From Zizania palustris (Eukaryota > Streptophyta > Magnoliopsida > Poales > Poaceae), in the NCBI GenBank assembly GCA_019279435.1, contig JAAALK010000081.1, forward strand, positions 56,907,318-56,971,317: 64,000 nt of DNA, in the 5' to 3' direction. How positions within the stretch are numbered: position 1 is the stretch's first letter; each line of letters starts with the position of its first letter. The position numbers were made by a program, and so were the translations under genes. Of this stretch, positions 54,585-64,000 are shown piece by piece. The notes under the pieces are model-generated. The model searched no databases and was not told the origin of the DNA. It saw nothing but the letters and a program-made list of their open reading frames with translations.

Positions 54585-55970
54585 CTCGGGTCCTACATTA
54601 GCGTCACCTGGGTGAAGTCATTCCCGATAAATCGACGAGGAGTGATTGAAGATATGTTTCTTCAATTCACCCCACCATCGACGGAAGGCGTGGGAGGTCG
54701 CCCGATAAGTTGTCCAGGAAGCAAGGCGTCCAGTGGGGATCCCATCGGTCATGTGGGAAAGGCGATCCCACTCCAGGGCACTCGTGACCCTCCTATGAGT
54801 TCGGATCTGACCAACGAAAAAGAGATGGGGCAGGAGCTGACCGAAGCCCAGCTGCCTTGAGAAGACCACTGGGTGATAGAAATCGTAGGAGTACCACCAA
54901 GGTTTCTCATTGGTAAAATTAATAGGAAGCAAGCAGGGAAATGTGGCTGCTGAAAAGATATGAAGGGACTCCATGTCCCAGGACACATTGGGCATAACAA
55001 GCCGATGAGGGTGTTCATACTCCGAATGATATCCAAAGGAAACTAGACGATCCGATCAGAAAATCCGAGGTAATAACTCTTAAAGAAAATGGCCAAGGCT
55101 GTAGGAGACAAAGGAAAAGGAGGAAAGAATGCCACCACTTTGCCTAAAGAAGAGCAGCGACAATAGGTGGGAACGGTCGATTCTAGAAAATCGGCAGGAA
55201 AGTATGAATGAGTATAAACATTGAGTCAAAGTTGGAGGAACCACTAAGGACCCTTGGGCCGGCCAATAAAATTATCGGTAACGATGGTGGCCCCATGGAG
55301 GTAATGGCCGAGGGGAACCCGCACATGGGCGGAGAGTCGTTCGGCTAAAAATTGAAACTGAAAGGTCAGGACCAGAGCCGACACACAGAAGACAATTTCC
55401 TCCAACCAGAGGTTGAGGAAAGCAATGTTTTTGTGAGTGCCTACGGGGCCAGTTTTCTTGTTGTGTCTAATGATATCGGCTCCAGCTATCAACCGAGTTG
55501 ATGCTGAGGTGGTGGGATGGTTGGAAATGAAGAGAGAAGCGATTGTCTAGTGAATCAATGTCAAGGCAAGTTAAGAAGAAGACGTCAAGAAGAGTGGGAC
55601 TCATCGGCCCATGACCAAAAATGAAAGCATTTAGGGCATCAGACCAGAAATAACAAGATGTGGCCAAGATCGGCTCATTCTAGAATGGCCTAGCAAGGGA
55701 AATGCCGGTGCAATGGCCGATGTCGATCTTATCGTAAAAGGCACGGTAAGTAGCTGATATCCTGAGATACCAGTCACGCCAACCAGGGATAGAAGAAAGG
55801 AAGGATTCAAAACCTAAATCCCAGTTGGAGGAACGCACAGGAGAATATTTGAAGGGTATCACACAAGTATCGGTATTTATGAAATCTATGGGGTCGGGGT
55901 TGCCTAAAGGACCCAGAAAGAAACTAAATGGATGAGTGACTATTGAAATAAAAACTTGGTTTCGTAGGCC
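54585..55970 (-). pseudogene. Putative exon 2 of antisense PMD gene in G
   Basis: Minus-strand exon after a TTTTGGCAG acceptor (55971) and ending in a GAG/GTAAGT donor at 54585/54584. The residues match the plant mobile domain type: SIPGWRDWYLRIS, CYFWSDALNAFIFGHGPMSP, TLLDVFFLTCL, then in another frame AFLNLWLEEIVFC and LSAHVRVPLGHYLHG, and further on a HPVVFSRQLGFGQLLPHLFF stretch. PMD proteins occur as free plant nuclear proteins (MAIN/MAIL1 group) and inside transposons. A TAG near 55677 and frame changes near 55480 and 55240 break it. It lies opposite in direction to gag and protease of G. Confidence 0.72.
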
Positions 55971-56055
55971 CTGCCAAAACAAAAAGTAGGATCAGAAAAG
56001 AAGAAATGATGGGTGAGTTAGGGATAACTAAAAGAAGAGAAGGTCAGAGACTTAC

Positions 56056-56082
56056 TTGAGGGATTGCATCAATGGTGTCCAT
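56056..56082 (-). CDS. Putative first coding exon of antisense PMD gene
   Basis: ATG at 56082 opens nine codons ending CTCAA before a consensus donor GTAAGT (56055 downward). Removal of the 85-base putative intron (55971-56055) joins it in phase 0 to the large exon. The ORF is too short for a domain; support is the splice signals and the phase match. Confidence 0.5.
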
Positions 56083-56216
56083 TTTAGCACCGATAAGTTG
56101 CGTGTTCAATGAAGAAAGATGGCGAGCGATGGTTGGCGCTGGAATAAACGACGAAAGATTTGAGGGCCAGAACAAATGATGGGTCGAAAGCATGAAGAAG
56201 GAAAGGAAAGCGACCG

Positions 56217-56229
56217 ATACTTATAAAAA
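56217..56229 (-). promoter_or_regulatory. TATA-like element upstream of antisense PMD gene
   Basis: TTTTTTATAAGTA on the minus strand lies about 135 bases upstream of the putative ATG, a normal distance for a plant promoter with a short leader. No other gene could use it. Confidence 0.4.
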
Positions 56230-56456
56230 ATGGTGACACCCATTGTAGTTATGTATGACTGGAAGAGGAAGAGACAAGAGTTGGAACTCTAGGTAATTGT
56301 GAAAACGTTGGAAGACGAAGAGTTTTAGTAATTAATAATAAAATTGAGAAGACACAATGGAAAGACACCTGAGAAGACATGGCGGCAGAAGGTGATGATG
56401 TCTGATAATTTCGAAGCATCAGTTACCCCTTTGATGCTCCTAAACTAGGGGGCATG
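56230..56456 (+). promoter_or_regulatory. 3' noncoding end and PPT of element G
   Basis: No gene is present. The purine tract CTAAACTAGGGGGCATG (56440-56456) directly precedes the 3' LTR and is the expected second-strand primer site. Confidence 0.7.
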
Positions 56457-57417
56457 TGTTGACGCCAAGATTTGGTAAAGCCTAGGCCCACTAAAGATGC
56501 CACACGGTCAATAGAGGTCAAAGAAAATACAGTCAAAGATAGTCAAAGAAATCTGTCCATACTGTTACGATGCTGGCCGGATATGGAGGAGTGATGGAGA
56601 TAAAGATGAAAAGAAGATGAATCCAAAAATCGGTTAAGATAGAGTGCTTGGACGACAGGTCTCTGAACTATAAATATGTACCCTTAGTTAGCTTATAAAC
56701 ATACATCTCTATCAAACAACTACTCAGCGTATCGCCACCCTTGGTTCCTAAGGTTTATCCCGGCGGGGTTCGACACTCGGAGCTGGACTACATCATTTCG
56801 ATCTCCGGCGAAGCGGTGAGTCCCACCACCCCTGATGACCGTATAGACTAGGTTAGTATCCTCACGGCTGCATCAGTTTGATCTCTTGAGGTGAACGTCG
56901 AAACAGTACAGTCGTCGATTCTCGGTGTATCGGCTAGGTCTAAGGCTACATCATATTGATCTCTTAGATTGATGTGATCTATGTGTGGTAGTTTGAGGCT
57001 TTATCGATTAAGTCCGACATCTCTTTCTATTGCATCTTTTCATGTTGTATACCGTTCATCTAAATAAAGCATGCCCGATACTTTGATATATTATTAAGAT
57101 CATCGTGATTAACTACTATTTGGTTAGGTCTAATCTAGTTATTGTGATGATTTTCATGATATAGATATGTTATCTAGCACATTTTATTTATTTCTGTCGG
57201 AGTACAAGCCGATGGGTTATCCTCAATTCAACGCCACATCTTATTCGCCATCGGAAAAGCACTCATCGGCCTATGTGGTAAACTTCCCATCTTATCAGCC
57301 GATGGCATGCTCGCCCGATTGCCTCACCCTGGTCATCGGCCCCATGGCCGATCGGCATGATATTCCATGAATATCCTATCTCCACCGCAGTCATCAACTC
57401 GATAGCCGATAGGCTAT
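56457..57417 (+). repeat. 3' LTR of element G, truncated
   Basis: Starts TGTTGACGCC and follows the 5' LTR (15400-16532) through TATA (about 56668-56677) and the GCCGATGG motifs. Similarity ends at about 57417, corresponding to 16375, so the last roughly 157 bases are missing. What follows is internal sequence of an unrelated element, indicating a rearrangement junction rather than a clean insertion. Confidence 0.82.
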
Positions 57418-58135
57418 GATGGTCACCTTCCTTGGGTTCCTCTTCGAGCCTGAATTCCATGGCATGTATATGGAGGAGTTCGCAGGACCATGTGACGTCT
57501 CCCTCACCATCCATGGTTCCGACGAGCACATGCCGTTCTTCATGGCAGCACTTGGGGGCCCAACCTTTGATGTCGCGTGCCAACGCATCGCCCTCCAAGC
57601 CCTCATGGAACTGAGGATGATCTATGACGATCGTCTGCAGAACTCGTCCTTCCGGCTTGTGCCGAAGCGCACTCCCGGCGCCCACCATAGTATCTACATC
57701 GGAGTTCACTCCGATCGTGATCCGGTCATGGCCCGGTAGACGCGTCTTCTTCAGGCCATGGACGATCTCCATACCGAGGCCGTGCTTGACGCCGAGGAGC
57801 ACCATGAGGCGGTTGAGTTCCTTCGTGAGGAGACGAAGAACTTGATCCAACAGAATGGCGAGCTGCAGCGCAAGATTATGCAGCTGCAGAAAGACATTGC
57901 GGAGATGGTTCCCCTCGTCTCGAGGAAGAGGAAGCCCATCCGCGAGCCTGTCCCTCACCCCAAGAGGATCCCGCCACACCCCTCCACCGCCGGACCATCC
58001 ACCGCCAGCGCCCCTGCACCACGCCCCGGCCTCATCTCCGACCCGATCATCGAAAACTTTCTCGAGCCCACCATCCCTCGGGATCCGCGTACTCGTGGTT
58101 CCGAGAGCACGGAGACCGCCTCTGGTGGCGAGTAG
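57416..58135 (+). pseudogene. ORF0 of Tekay/Del-like element T, one stop
   Basis: A single frame from 57416 to TAG 58133-58135, broken once by TAG at 57737-57739. The first part includes SLTIHGSDEHMPFFMAALGG. The second part has a strong coiled coil (EAVEFLREETKNLIQQ and following heptads) and a Pro-rich tail. An extra ORF ahead of gag is described for the grass elements RIRE3 and RIRE8 (ORF0); this assignment is by position and context. The 5' end is cut at the junction with G, so the true start is unknown. Confidence 0.6.
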
Positions 58136-58547
58136 GCGCTAGTTACCGTTACTTGACTAATAATTTTTATGTGTGTGGTACCATATACAACGAGTTGAGT
58201 TGTGGGTGTATTAAAATAAGAGCTGAATTATAACGGACATTTTATGCCACTTGGTTTATAAATATATAAGCCCTACGGGCCATTTTTGATTGTAATGTTG
58301 TTTCATCATCTTTTTACCTTATAACCTCTTATGTTCAGACGATGGCCGACAACCAGAACACCGGCTCAACCATGGAGAAGGAGGAAGCCACGGCTTGCCC
58401 GAAGGCGTTGTACCCAACTGGGGTGCAACTGGCCCACAACAGACTGGGTCACCATCCGCCAACCACCCTACCTTGGCGGAGATGATGGCAAATCAAAACC
58501 AGTTGATCACCGCCCTCCTCACCCAGATGCAGCACCAACAGGCTTAG
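58136..58547 (+). pseudogene. Spacer and gag N-terminus of T, frameshifted
   Basis: 58136-58341 is AT-rich spacer between ORF0 and gag. A probable gag ATG lies at 58342 but its frame stops at TGA 58482. A second frame with LAEMMANQNQLITALLTQMQ leads to a TAG at 58545-58547 just before the main gag, so at least one frameshift and one nonsense change are present. Confidence 0.6.
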
Positions 58548-59700
58548 TTGGACTGGCTGCAGAATGTGGAGCCTGCCCCTCGAGCACCAGCACCCGCACT
58601 CGCTCCCCAACTCTTGGAGTTCTTGCGTGTGCGTCCCCCAATTTTCTCTAGCACCACCAACCCAATGGAGGCCGGAGATTGGCTCCGCACCATCGAGAAA
58701 AAGTTGTACCTCCTCCCCTGCACCGACCGAGAGCGAGTGGCCTTCGCCACTCACCAGCTCCAGGGTCCCGCCGTGGAGTGGTGGGACAACTACCGTGAGT
58801 CCCAGCCAGAGGACCACGTGGTGACATGGGCGGAGTTTACCATTGCCTTTCACGCTGCCCACGTCCCCGCTAGAGTCATCGCGGTGAAGCAGCAGGAGTT
58901 CCGTGACCTGCAGTAGGGCAACCGGACTATCATGGAGTATCTCCATGAGTTCAAACGTCTGGCACGCTACGCGCCAGAGGAGGTGCGAACCGACGCCCTC
59001 CGCCATGCCAAGTTCCTTTGGGGACTTAAGGATGAGCTGTCCATCCAGCTCGTCGCCACCGACTACGCCGACTTTCAAAGGTTGGTGAATAAAGCGCTCA
59101 TTCAAGAGACTGAGCAGAACAAGTTAGACCTCAAGAAGAGGAAGATGATCACCTTCAAGCATCAACAGGCGAATTCCCAGAGGCCCCGCTTCGTCCCTCC
59201 ACCACCAGCGCCCACCTACCATCCTCGGCCCGCCTACAGGCCACCCCACGCCACCAGTGGATCCAACGCCGGGCATCCCCGCCCCGCTCCACCCGCTCCG
59301 GCCGCTCAGCCGACGCCCACCGCCAAGGCCCCGATCTTGAAGTATCGCCAAGGGAGGCCGATCGTCTGCTTCAACTATCGGAAGGAAGGGCACTACTCAC
59401 ACCAATGTCCTCACCCCAAGCAACCCCAAGGCGCGGCACCCAACCAGGCGGTATGTGTCCGCGTCAACCACATCAGCGTGAAGGAAGCTCAGGAGGCTCC
59501 CGAAGTCGTGCTCGGTACGTTTACCGCGAATTCCATACCGGCTATAATATTATTTCACTCTGGAACAACACACTCTTTCATCTCGGAAGATTTTGTGAAA
59601 ACCAACGACTTGGAAGTACTTCCTCTATCGGTCCCCATGATGATTGCCACTCCAGGCAATAAAACCTTAGCCCACTTATACAGTCCTAAGGTTAAGGTAG
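58548..59700 (+). pseudogene. Gag and protease region of T
   Basis: Ty3/gypsy Gag of Tekay/Del type: FLRVRPPIFSSTTNPMEAGD, then WWDNYRESQP and MEYLHEFKRLARYAPEEVRT. A TAG at 58914-58916 interrupts it. The zinc knuckle reads CFNYRKEGHYSHQC, with the second Cys replaced by Tyr. The protease motif is IILFHSGTTHSFIS, with the catalytic Asp replaced by His. Both changes would inactivate the element even without the stops. Confidence 0.88.
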
Positions 59701-61490
59701 AAATCCAAGGAGTAATGTTCCGGACCGAGCCAGTCCTCATTAAGTGCACCGGACTCGACCTCATCCTAGGGATGGATTGGTTGATGAAGCACAAGGGAGT
59801 GATCGACTGTGCCAACAAGTTCGTATCTATGACCAACCCCGAAGGCGAAGCCGTCACTTTCCGGATGACCAGCCGCAAACCACTTGAAGCATCCCTTCAC
59901 TCGCTAGCCCTTGAAGAAGTGCCCATAGTCAAGGAGTTTTTGGACGTCTTCCCAGAGGACCTACCAGGAATGCCTCCCAAGTGGGACATCGAATTCAGAA
60001 TCGAACTTGTCCCCGGGACCACTCCAATCTCCAAGCGCCCATACCGGATGGCCGCCAATGAACTAGCCGAAGTCAAGAGCAACATCGAGTACCTGGAGCA
60101 GAAAGGGTACATCCGACCGAGTACCTCACCTTGGGGTGCACCGGTCATCTTTGCCATGAAAAAGGACAAGACTAAAAGGATGTGCGTGGACTTTAGAGCC
60201 TTGAACGACGTAACCATCAAGAACAAGTACCCATTGCCTCGGATCGACGACCTGTTCGATCAACTGAAAGGATCCTCAGTGTTTTCAAAGATTGACCTCA
60301 GGTCAGGTTATCACCAATTGAGGATTAGAGAAGAAGACATACCCAAGACCGCCTTCACCTCCCGCTATGGACTCTACGAATATACAGTGATGTTGTTCGG
60401 ACTCACGAATGCCCCGACCTTTTTCATGAACATGATGAACAATGTATTCATGGAATTCTTGGATAAGTTCATCGTGATATTCATCGACGATATCCTCGTT
60501 TACTCCAAGACCAAGGAAGAACACGAAACCCACCTCCGTCTGACCCTCGGAAAGCTAAGGGAACAGCAATTGTACGCCAAATACAGCAAGTGCGAGTTTT
60601 GGTCATCGGAGGTGAATTTCCTCGGTCATGTCATATCTGCCGGAGGAATAGCAGTGGACCCAACCACCGTGGAAGCAGTGACCAACTGGCTGTAGCCCAC
60701 GACCGTGACCAAGATCCGGAGTTTTCTCGGATTGGCCGGATACTACCGCCGGTTCATCGAGAATTTTTCGAAGATCACCAAGCCTATGACCAGACTGCTA
60801 CAAAAAGAAGTAAAGTTTGAATGGACCCCAGATTGTGAAGAAAGCTTCCAAACCCTCAAGAAGAAGCTCATGTCAGCCCCAATCCTGACCCTGCCAGACA
60901 TCCAGAAAGACTTCCACGTCTACTGCGATGCTTCTCGCCAAGGTTTGGGATGTGTCTTGATGCAAGATGGGAAGGTGATATCCTACGCCTCCCGACAGCT
61001 GAGGCCGCATGAGCTGAACTACCCTAACCACGACCAAGAGTTAGCAGCTGTGGTCCATGGCTTGAAGATATGGAGACATTACCTTGTGGGAAACCGGTGC
61101 GAGGTCTTCACCGACCACAAGAGCCTCAAGTATATATTAACCCAACCGGACCTGAACCTCAGGCAAAGGAGATGGTTGGAACTGACCAAAGATTATGACT
61201 TGGGCATCCATTATAATCCGGGAAAGGCAAATGTGGTGGCGGACGTCCTTAGTCGAAAAGGGTACTGCAATGCCATCATGATACAGTACCAAGCCCCTCT
61301 GCTATACAAGGAGATGGAAAGGCTGAATTTAGGGATCACCTCCCGAGCGTACCTTGCTACCTTGGAGTCAAGACCTGTCTTGATAGACCAGATCCGAGAA
61401 ATGCAGAAGGAAGACCCAGATATCTTGGAGATCCAGCAGAACATGCGGAAGGGCAAAGCCCCCAGATTCTCCGAGGACGAGCAAGGTACT
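59701..61490 (+). pseudogene. Reverse transcriptase and RNase H of T, integrase missing
   Basis: Continuous with gag in the same frame. RT motifs: PYRMAANELAEVK, MCVDFRALNDVTIKNKYPLP, FSKIDLRSGYHQLRI and the catalytic FIDDILVYS. A TAG at 60693-60695 follows a VEAVTNWL stretch. RNase H follows with YCDASRQGLGCVLMQDGK, ELNYPNHDQELAAVVHGLK and TDHKSLKYIL. The linker DEQGT, which normally leads into the integrase, is the last recognisable part; element Z begins at 61491. Integrase and the 3' LTR are not in the window. Confidence 0.93.
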
Positions 61491-61982
61491 TGTTGGGGGA
61501 AAATATTCCATCTTCAAGATTATCGTAGCAACAAGATAAAGATTGGTGATTAAGATGATGTCCAATATATAATTTCGGAGATGCATCCAGTCAAGTTCGA
61601 AGTATGAAGACGGACTCTAGTTCGAAATATATCTTCGAACGTGGACTCTTCCGAGAGCTTCTTTGCCAGCTAAGATGGAAGACTTATCTTCTTTCTCATT
61701 AGATTAGTCTTTTACCATTTTAGCCCTATTAAGGGTACCGAATAGTTTCCACTATGTCGGTTGTAATAGAGGGGTAAAAAGGTCTTTTCCTTAATGTTTG
61801 GGCCTATAAATACCCCCCGTTTTACCCTGTAATGAGGACCGAATACAAGTTATTCAATACACACATTCGAACTATTCTAAGTTATTATCCTTTCGGAGGC
61901 TTAGAATAGTTTACTTCGCAAACACTTCGTTTGTTAGTTTCTAATCTTCAGAAACCTGTTAGCGTAATCTTTTAAGCCAACA
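61491..61982 (+). repeat. 5' LTR of Tat-like gypsy element Z
   Basis: 492 bp with TGTTGG/CCAACA termini. A TATA box CTATAAATA is at 61804-61812. It interrupts the polyprotein of T after GTACT (61486-61490), the candidate target site. The 3' LTR lies beyond the window. Confidence 0.88.
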
Positions 61983-61983
61983 G

Positions 61984-62002
61984 TTGGCGCCGTCCGTGGG
62001 GA
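61984..62002 (+). promoter_or_regulatory. Primer-site region of Z
   Basis: TTGGCGCCGTCCGTGGGGA begins one base after the LTR end, the normal position of the primer binding site in Tat/Athila-group gypsy elements. Confidence 0.75.
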
Positions 62003-62044
62003 ACTTAGTCCAAGAAACTTTGTTCTCTACCAACTTCTTACACC

Positions 62045-62806
62045 ATGCCTCCTAAGCGGAGCGCAACTGGTAACCCTGTTCGGAGGTCCCCTCGGACCTC
62101 CGGAGTAATATCTCCAGACACAGTTGAGGTCGGAGGACCTTCGACGTTTCCTCCACCTCAAACTCCGGAAGGAATTCCTATTCCTCGAGCATACGGAGTT
62201 CCTCCGCCAACTCCCTCTATACTTCGACCACCCGGAGTTCCTCTTCCACCTCAAGTTCCACTCCGAACTGATCCTTACAGTTCTCAAGACCTGGAAGATC
62301 CTTCCGGAGGAGATGAAGACAATCTTGGTGATATGGCCGCTCAAATGGCTAGTCTCCAAGCTGAAGTAGCGAGATGGCGGCAAGAAGCTGCAAATAGGCT
62401 TCGCTCTCAAGCCATCCCAGTTATTCCGGAAGTGCCTGAAGACGACGAACCTATCTATCCTGAAGCCCCAGAGAACGCCTCCTTTGATACCGAATCTCCG
62501 CTACATCCTAAACTACAAAAAGTTCGCTTCGACCCGAAGTTTAAGACTTCGAAGCTTTGCAAGTATGCCGGAGATGAAGATCCTGGAGAATTTGTCCGAT
62601 CTTATGCTTTGGCGATTGAAGCCAGTGGAGGAGTGCGGGACACCATGGCAAAATGTTTTCCCCTAGCTCTTCAGGGAGTAGCTTTGCGATGGTTCTGGTC
62701 TTTAAAACCAGGATCAATCAGTTCATGGGGACAATTGAAGAAAAAGTTCGTGAGTAACTTCCAAGGCACCTTCGTGCCTCCAATGTCGATGGGAAGTCTT
62801 TTTTAG
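62045..62806 (+). pseudogene. Gag of Z, N-terminal part, stopped by TAG
   Basis: ATG at 62045 starts MPPKRSATGNPVRRSPRTSG, followed by a Pro-rich region and the Gag core (KLCKYAGDEDPGEFVRSYAL, LQGVALRWFWSL, WGQLKKKFVSNF). The stop TAG at 62804-62806 lies inside the core where Gln is usual, so it is probably a CAG to TAG change; the frame is open beyond it. Confidence 0.88.
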
Positions 62807-64000
62807 GTGAAGCATCTCCCTGGAGAAACCTTAAGACAATACTTCAAGCGCTTCGCTCATACGAAGTCGCAGATCCGAGAGTTAATTATGTCTTCAGTAG
62901 TTGATGAAGCTCGGGAAGGAGTCATTCATCCAGGCCTCCTTGATAAACTCCACCGGAAAAGCATATCTTCTGTTTCTCAGCTGATGTCCTATTTTGAAGA
63001 ATATGCAAGGTCAGAAGAGGCCTGGCTTCGGAGAACTGCAGCTACTCCGTCCATACTGCAGGAAGTAAAATTGGAAGTGAAAACTTCGGCACAGCCGCGG
63101 GAACCTGTCTTCGAAGTTCAGCATGATAGGAGAAGGGGGCAAAAGCATCCTCGTTCAGAAGTTCTGAACATTGCACCCCCGCAGAAGTTTGCCCAAAGAG
63201 CTCCACAACCTTCGGGAAACAAGATCAGGGGCTGGAGGCCGCCAGGGAAACCGGCTGGCAAGGGCCAGCCCCTTTTCTGCTGTATTCATGGTGAAAACCG
63301 AAGTCACGCAACTGATGCGTGCAAAGCTATACTTGCCCTGAGAGGAGAATATCTAGAGAGAACTTTGGGTCGAGGTACTACTGACCGAGTTCCAGCTGAA
63401 GTGCGCCCGGAGCCTGTCCAGGCTGTGGCGCGGATAGAAAACTTCGAAGCTGCAAGACGCCCTCCGGTGGTCAATATTATGCCACCTCCGAAGCAAGAAG
63501 AGGGGCAAGACCGAGGAAAAAGATTAGTCCTCCCTATCTCCGGAGGAGGTACTCTCAGAAGCATGTCAAAAAGGCAGAGGAGAGAGTATGTCCGAGAAGT
63601 GGGGCACATTGGAACTTCGTCGTCTGCAGCTGCTATGCCTGAATGGTCCCATGTGCCAATATCTTTTTCTGCAGAGGATGCAGCTGGCATTAAATTTCCA
63701 CATGCAGACCCACTTGTCATTACTGCCGATATTGCAGGAACTGAGGTTCAAAGAGTGTTAATTGACGGAGGGAGTTCGGTAGACATTATTTTTGTTCAAG
63801 CCTTCGATCAATTATGCATCTCCAGAAAGCACCTTCTTCCAGCGGCTCGTCCTTTGCAAGGCTTCGCAGGACCTCCGCTTGATGCACTCGGCCAAATTGG
63901 CCTGGAAGTTGCCTTCGGAGAAGGGTTGTTAGCCAGGACAGAGGAAGTAATCTTCGACGTCGTGGATGCTCCATATGCCTACAACGTCATCTTCGGAAGA
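62807..64000 (+). pseudogene. Gag C-terminal part and protease of Z, running off the window
   Basis: Same frame as the upstream gag and open to the window end. It contains the rest of the Gag core (GETLRQYFKRFAH), a zinc-binding-like CIHGENRSHATDAC, a basic linker, and a Tat-type protease: VLIDGGSSVDIIF with DGG active site and the downstream YNVIFGR. RT, RNase H and integrase would follow outside the window. Apart from the single TAG the gene appears intact. Confidence 0.88.

Noticed and set aside
57263..57979. Minus-strand ORF of 238 codons opposite ORF0 of T
   Set aside because: It is the mirror of the ORF0 coding strand in codon-biased GC-rich DNA, has no recognisable motif, and the plus-strand frame continues across its stop with a coherent coiled coil.
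61211..61586. Minus-strand ORFs over the T/Z junction
   Set aside because: They span the boundary between T and the LTR of Z and are antisense to RNase H; they cannot be one gene.

Overview
The window is intergenic DNA from a large, repeat-rich plant genome, almost certainly a grass (Poaceae). It holds no recognisable free-standing host gene, tRNA or rRNA. Nearly every base belongs to nested LTR retrotransposons. The grass assignment is an inference from the element types: Sirevirus-type Ty1/copia elements with tRNA-iMet primer sites, a Tekay/Del-type Ty3/gypsy element with an ORF0, and Tat-type Ty3/gypsy elements. I cannot name the species. A run of exactly 100 N (9981-10080) marks an assembly gap.

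Layout. (1) 1-9980: a minus-strand Sirevirus, 'copy I' of family A. Its 3' LTR is cut by the window start and its 5' LTR by the gap. (2) 10081-11807: a minus-strand Tekay/Del-like LTR with no internal region in view. (3) 11808-15399: 'C0', a decayed minus-strand copia element with an internal deletion joining integrase to reverse transcriptase. (4) 15400-57417: 'G', a Tat-like Ty3/gypsy element with gag and protease but no RT, RNase H or integrase. It carries an antisense, intron-containing gene with a plant mobile domain (PMD). G has been split by two Sireviruses. 'IV' (family A, plus strand, 18700-29542, target duplication CCACG) lies between gag and protease. 'II' (minus strand, 32174-54579, duplication CTTAC) lies at a splice donor of the antisense gene. 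'III' (minus strand, 37621-48756, duplication CAAGG) is in turn inserted in the integrase region of II. (5) 57416-61490: 'T', a Tekay/Del-like element truncated at both ends (ORF0, gag, protease, RT, RNase H). (6) 61491-64000: the 5' LTR, gag and protease start of 'Z', a Tat-like element that interrupts T.

Insertion order read from the nesting: C0, then G, then IV and II, then III; Z is younger than T. LTR pairs compared by eye differ by roughly 1.5-3%, so the Sireviruses are recent.

The Sireviruses share long gag proteins with two CCHC knuckles around a coiled coil, pol in the order PR-IN-RT-RNase H, repeated polypurine tracts before the 3' LTR, an inverted repeat around the terminal tract, and dense symmetric repeats upstream of the LTR TATA box. 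Three observations look most worth pursuing. A roughly 175-nt noncoding block between pol and the 3' LTR folds into nested stems with compensatory changes between two families. III has an intact 467-residue extra ORF behind what looks like its own internal TATA promoter, LTR-type repeats and a leader intron. G carries the antisense PMD gene with exons, splice sites and a duplicated exon in place of the RT-IN genes.
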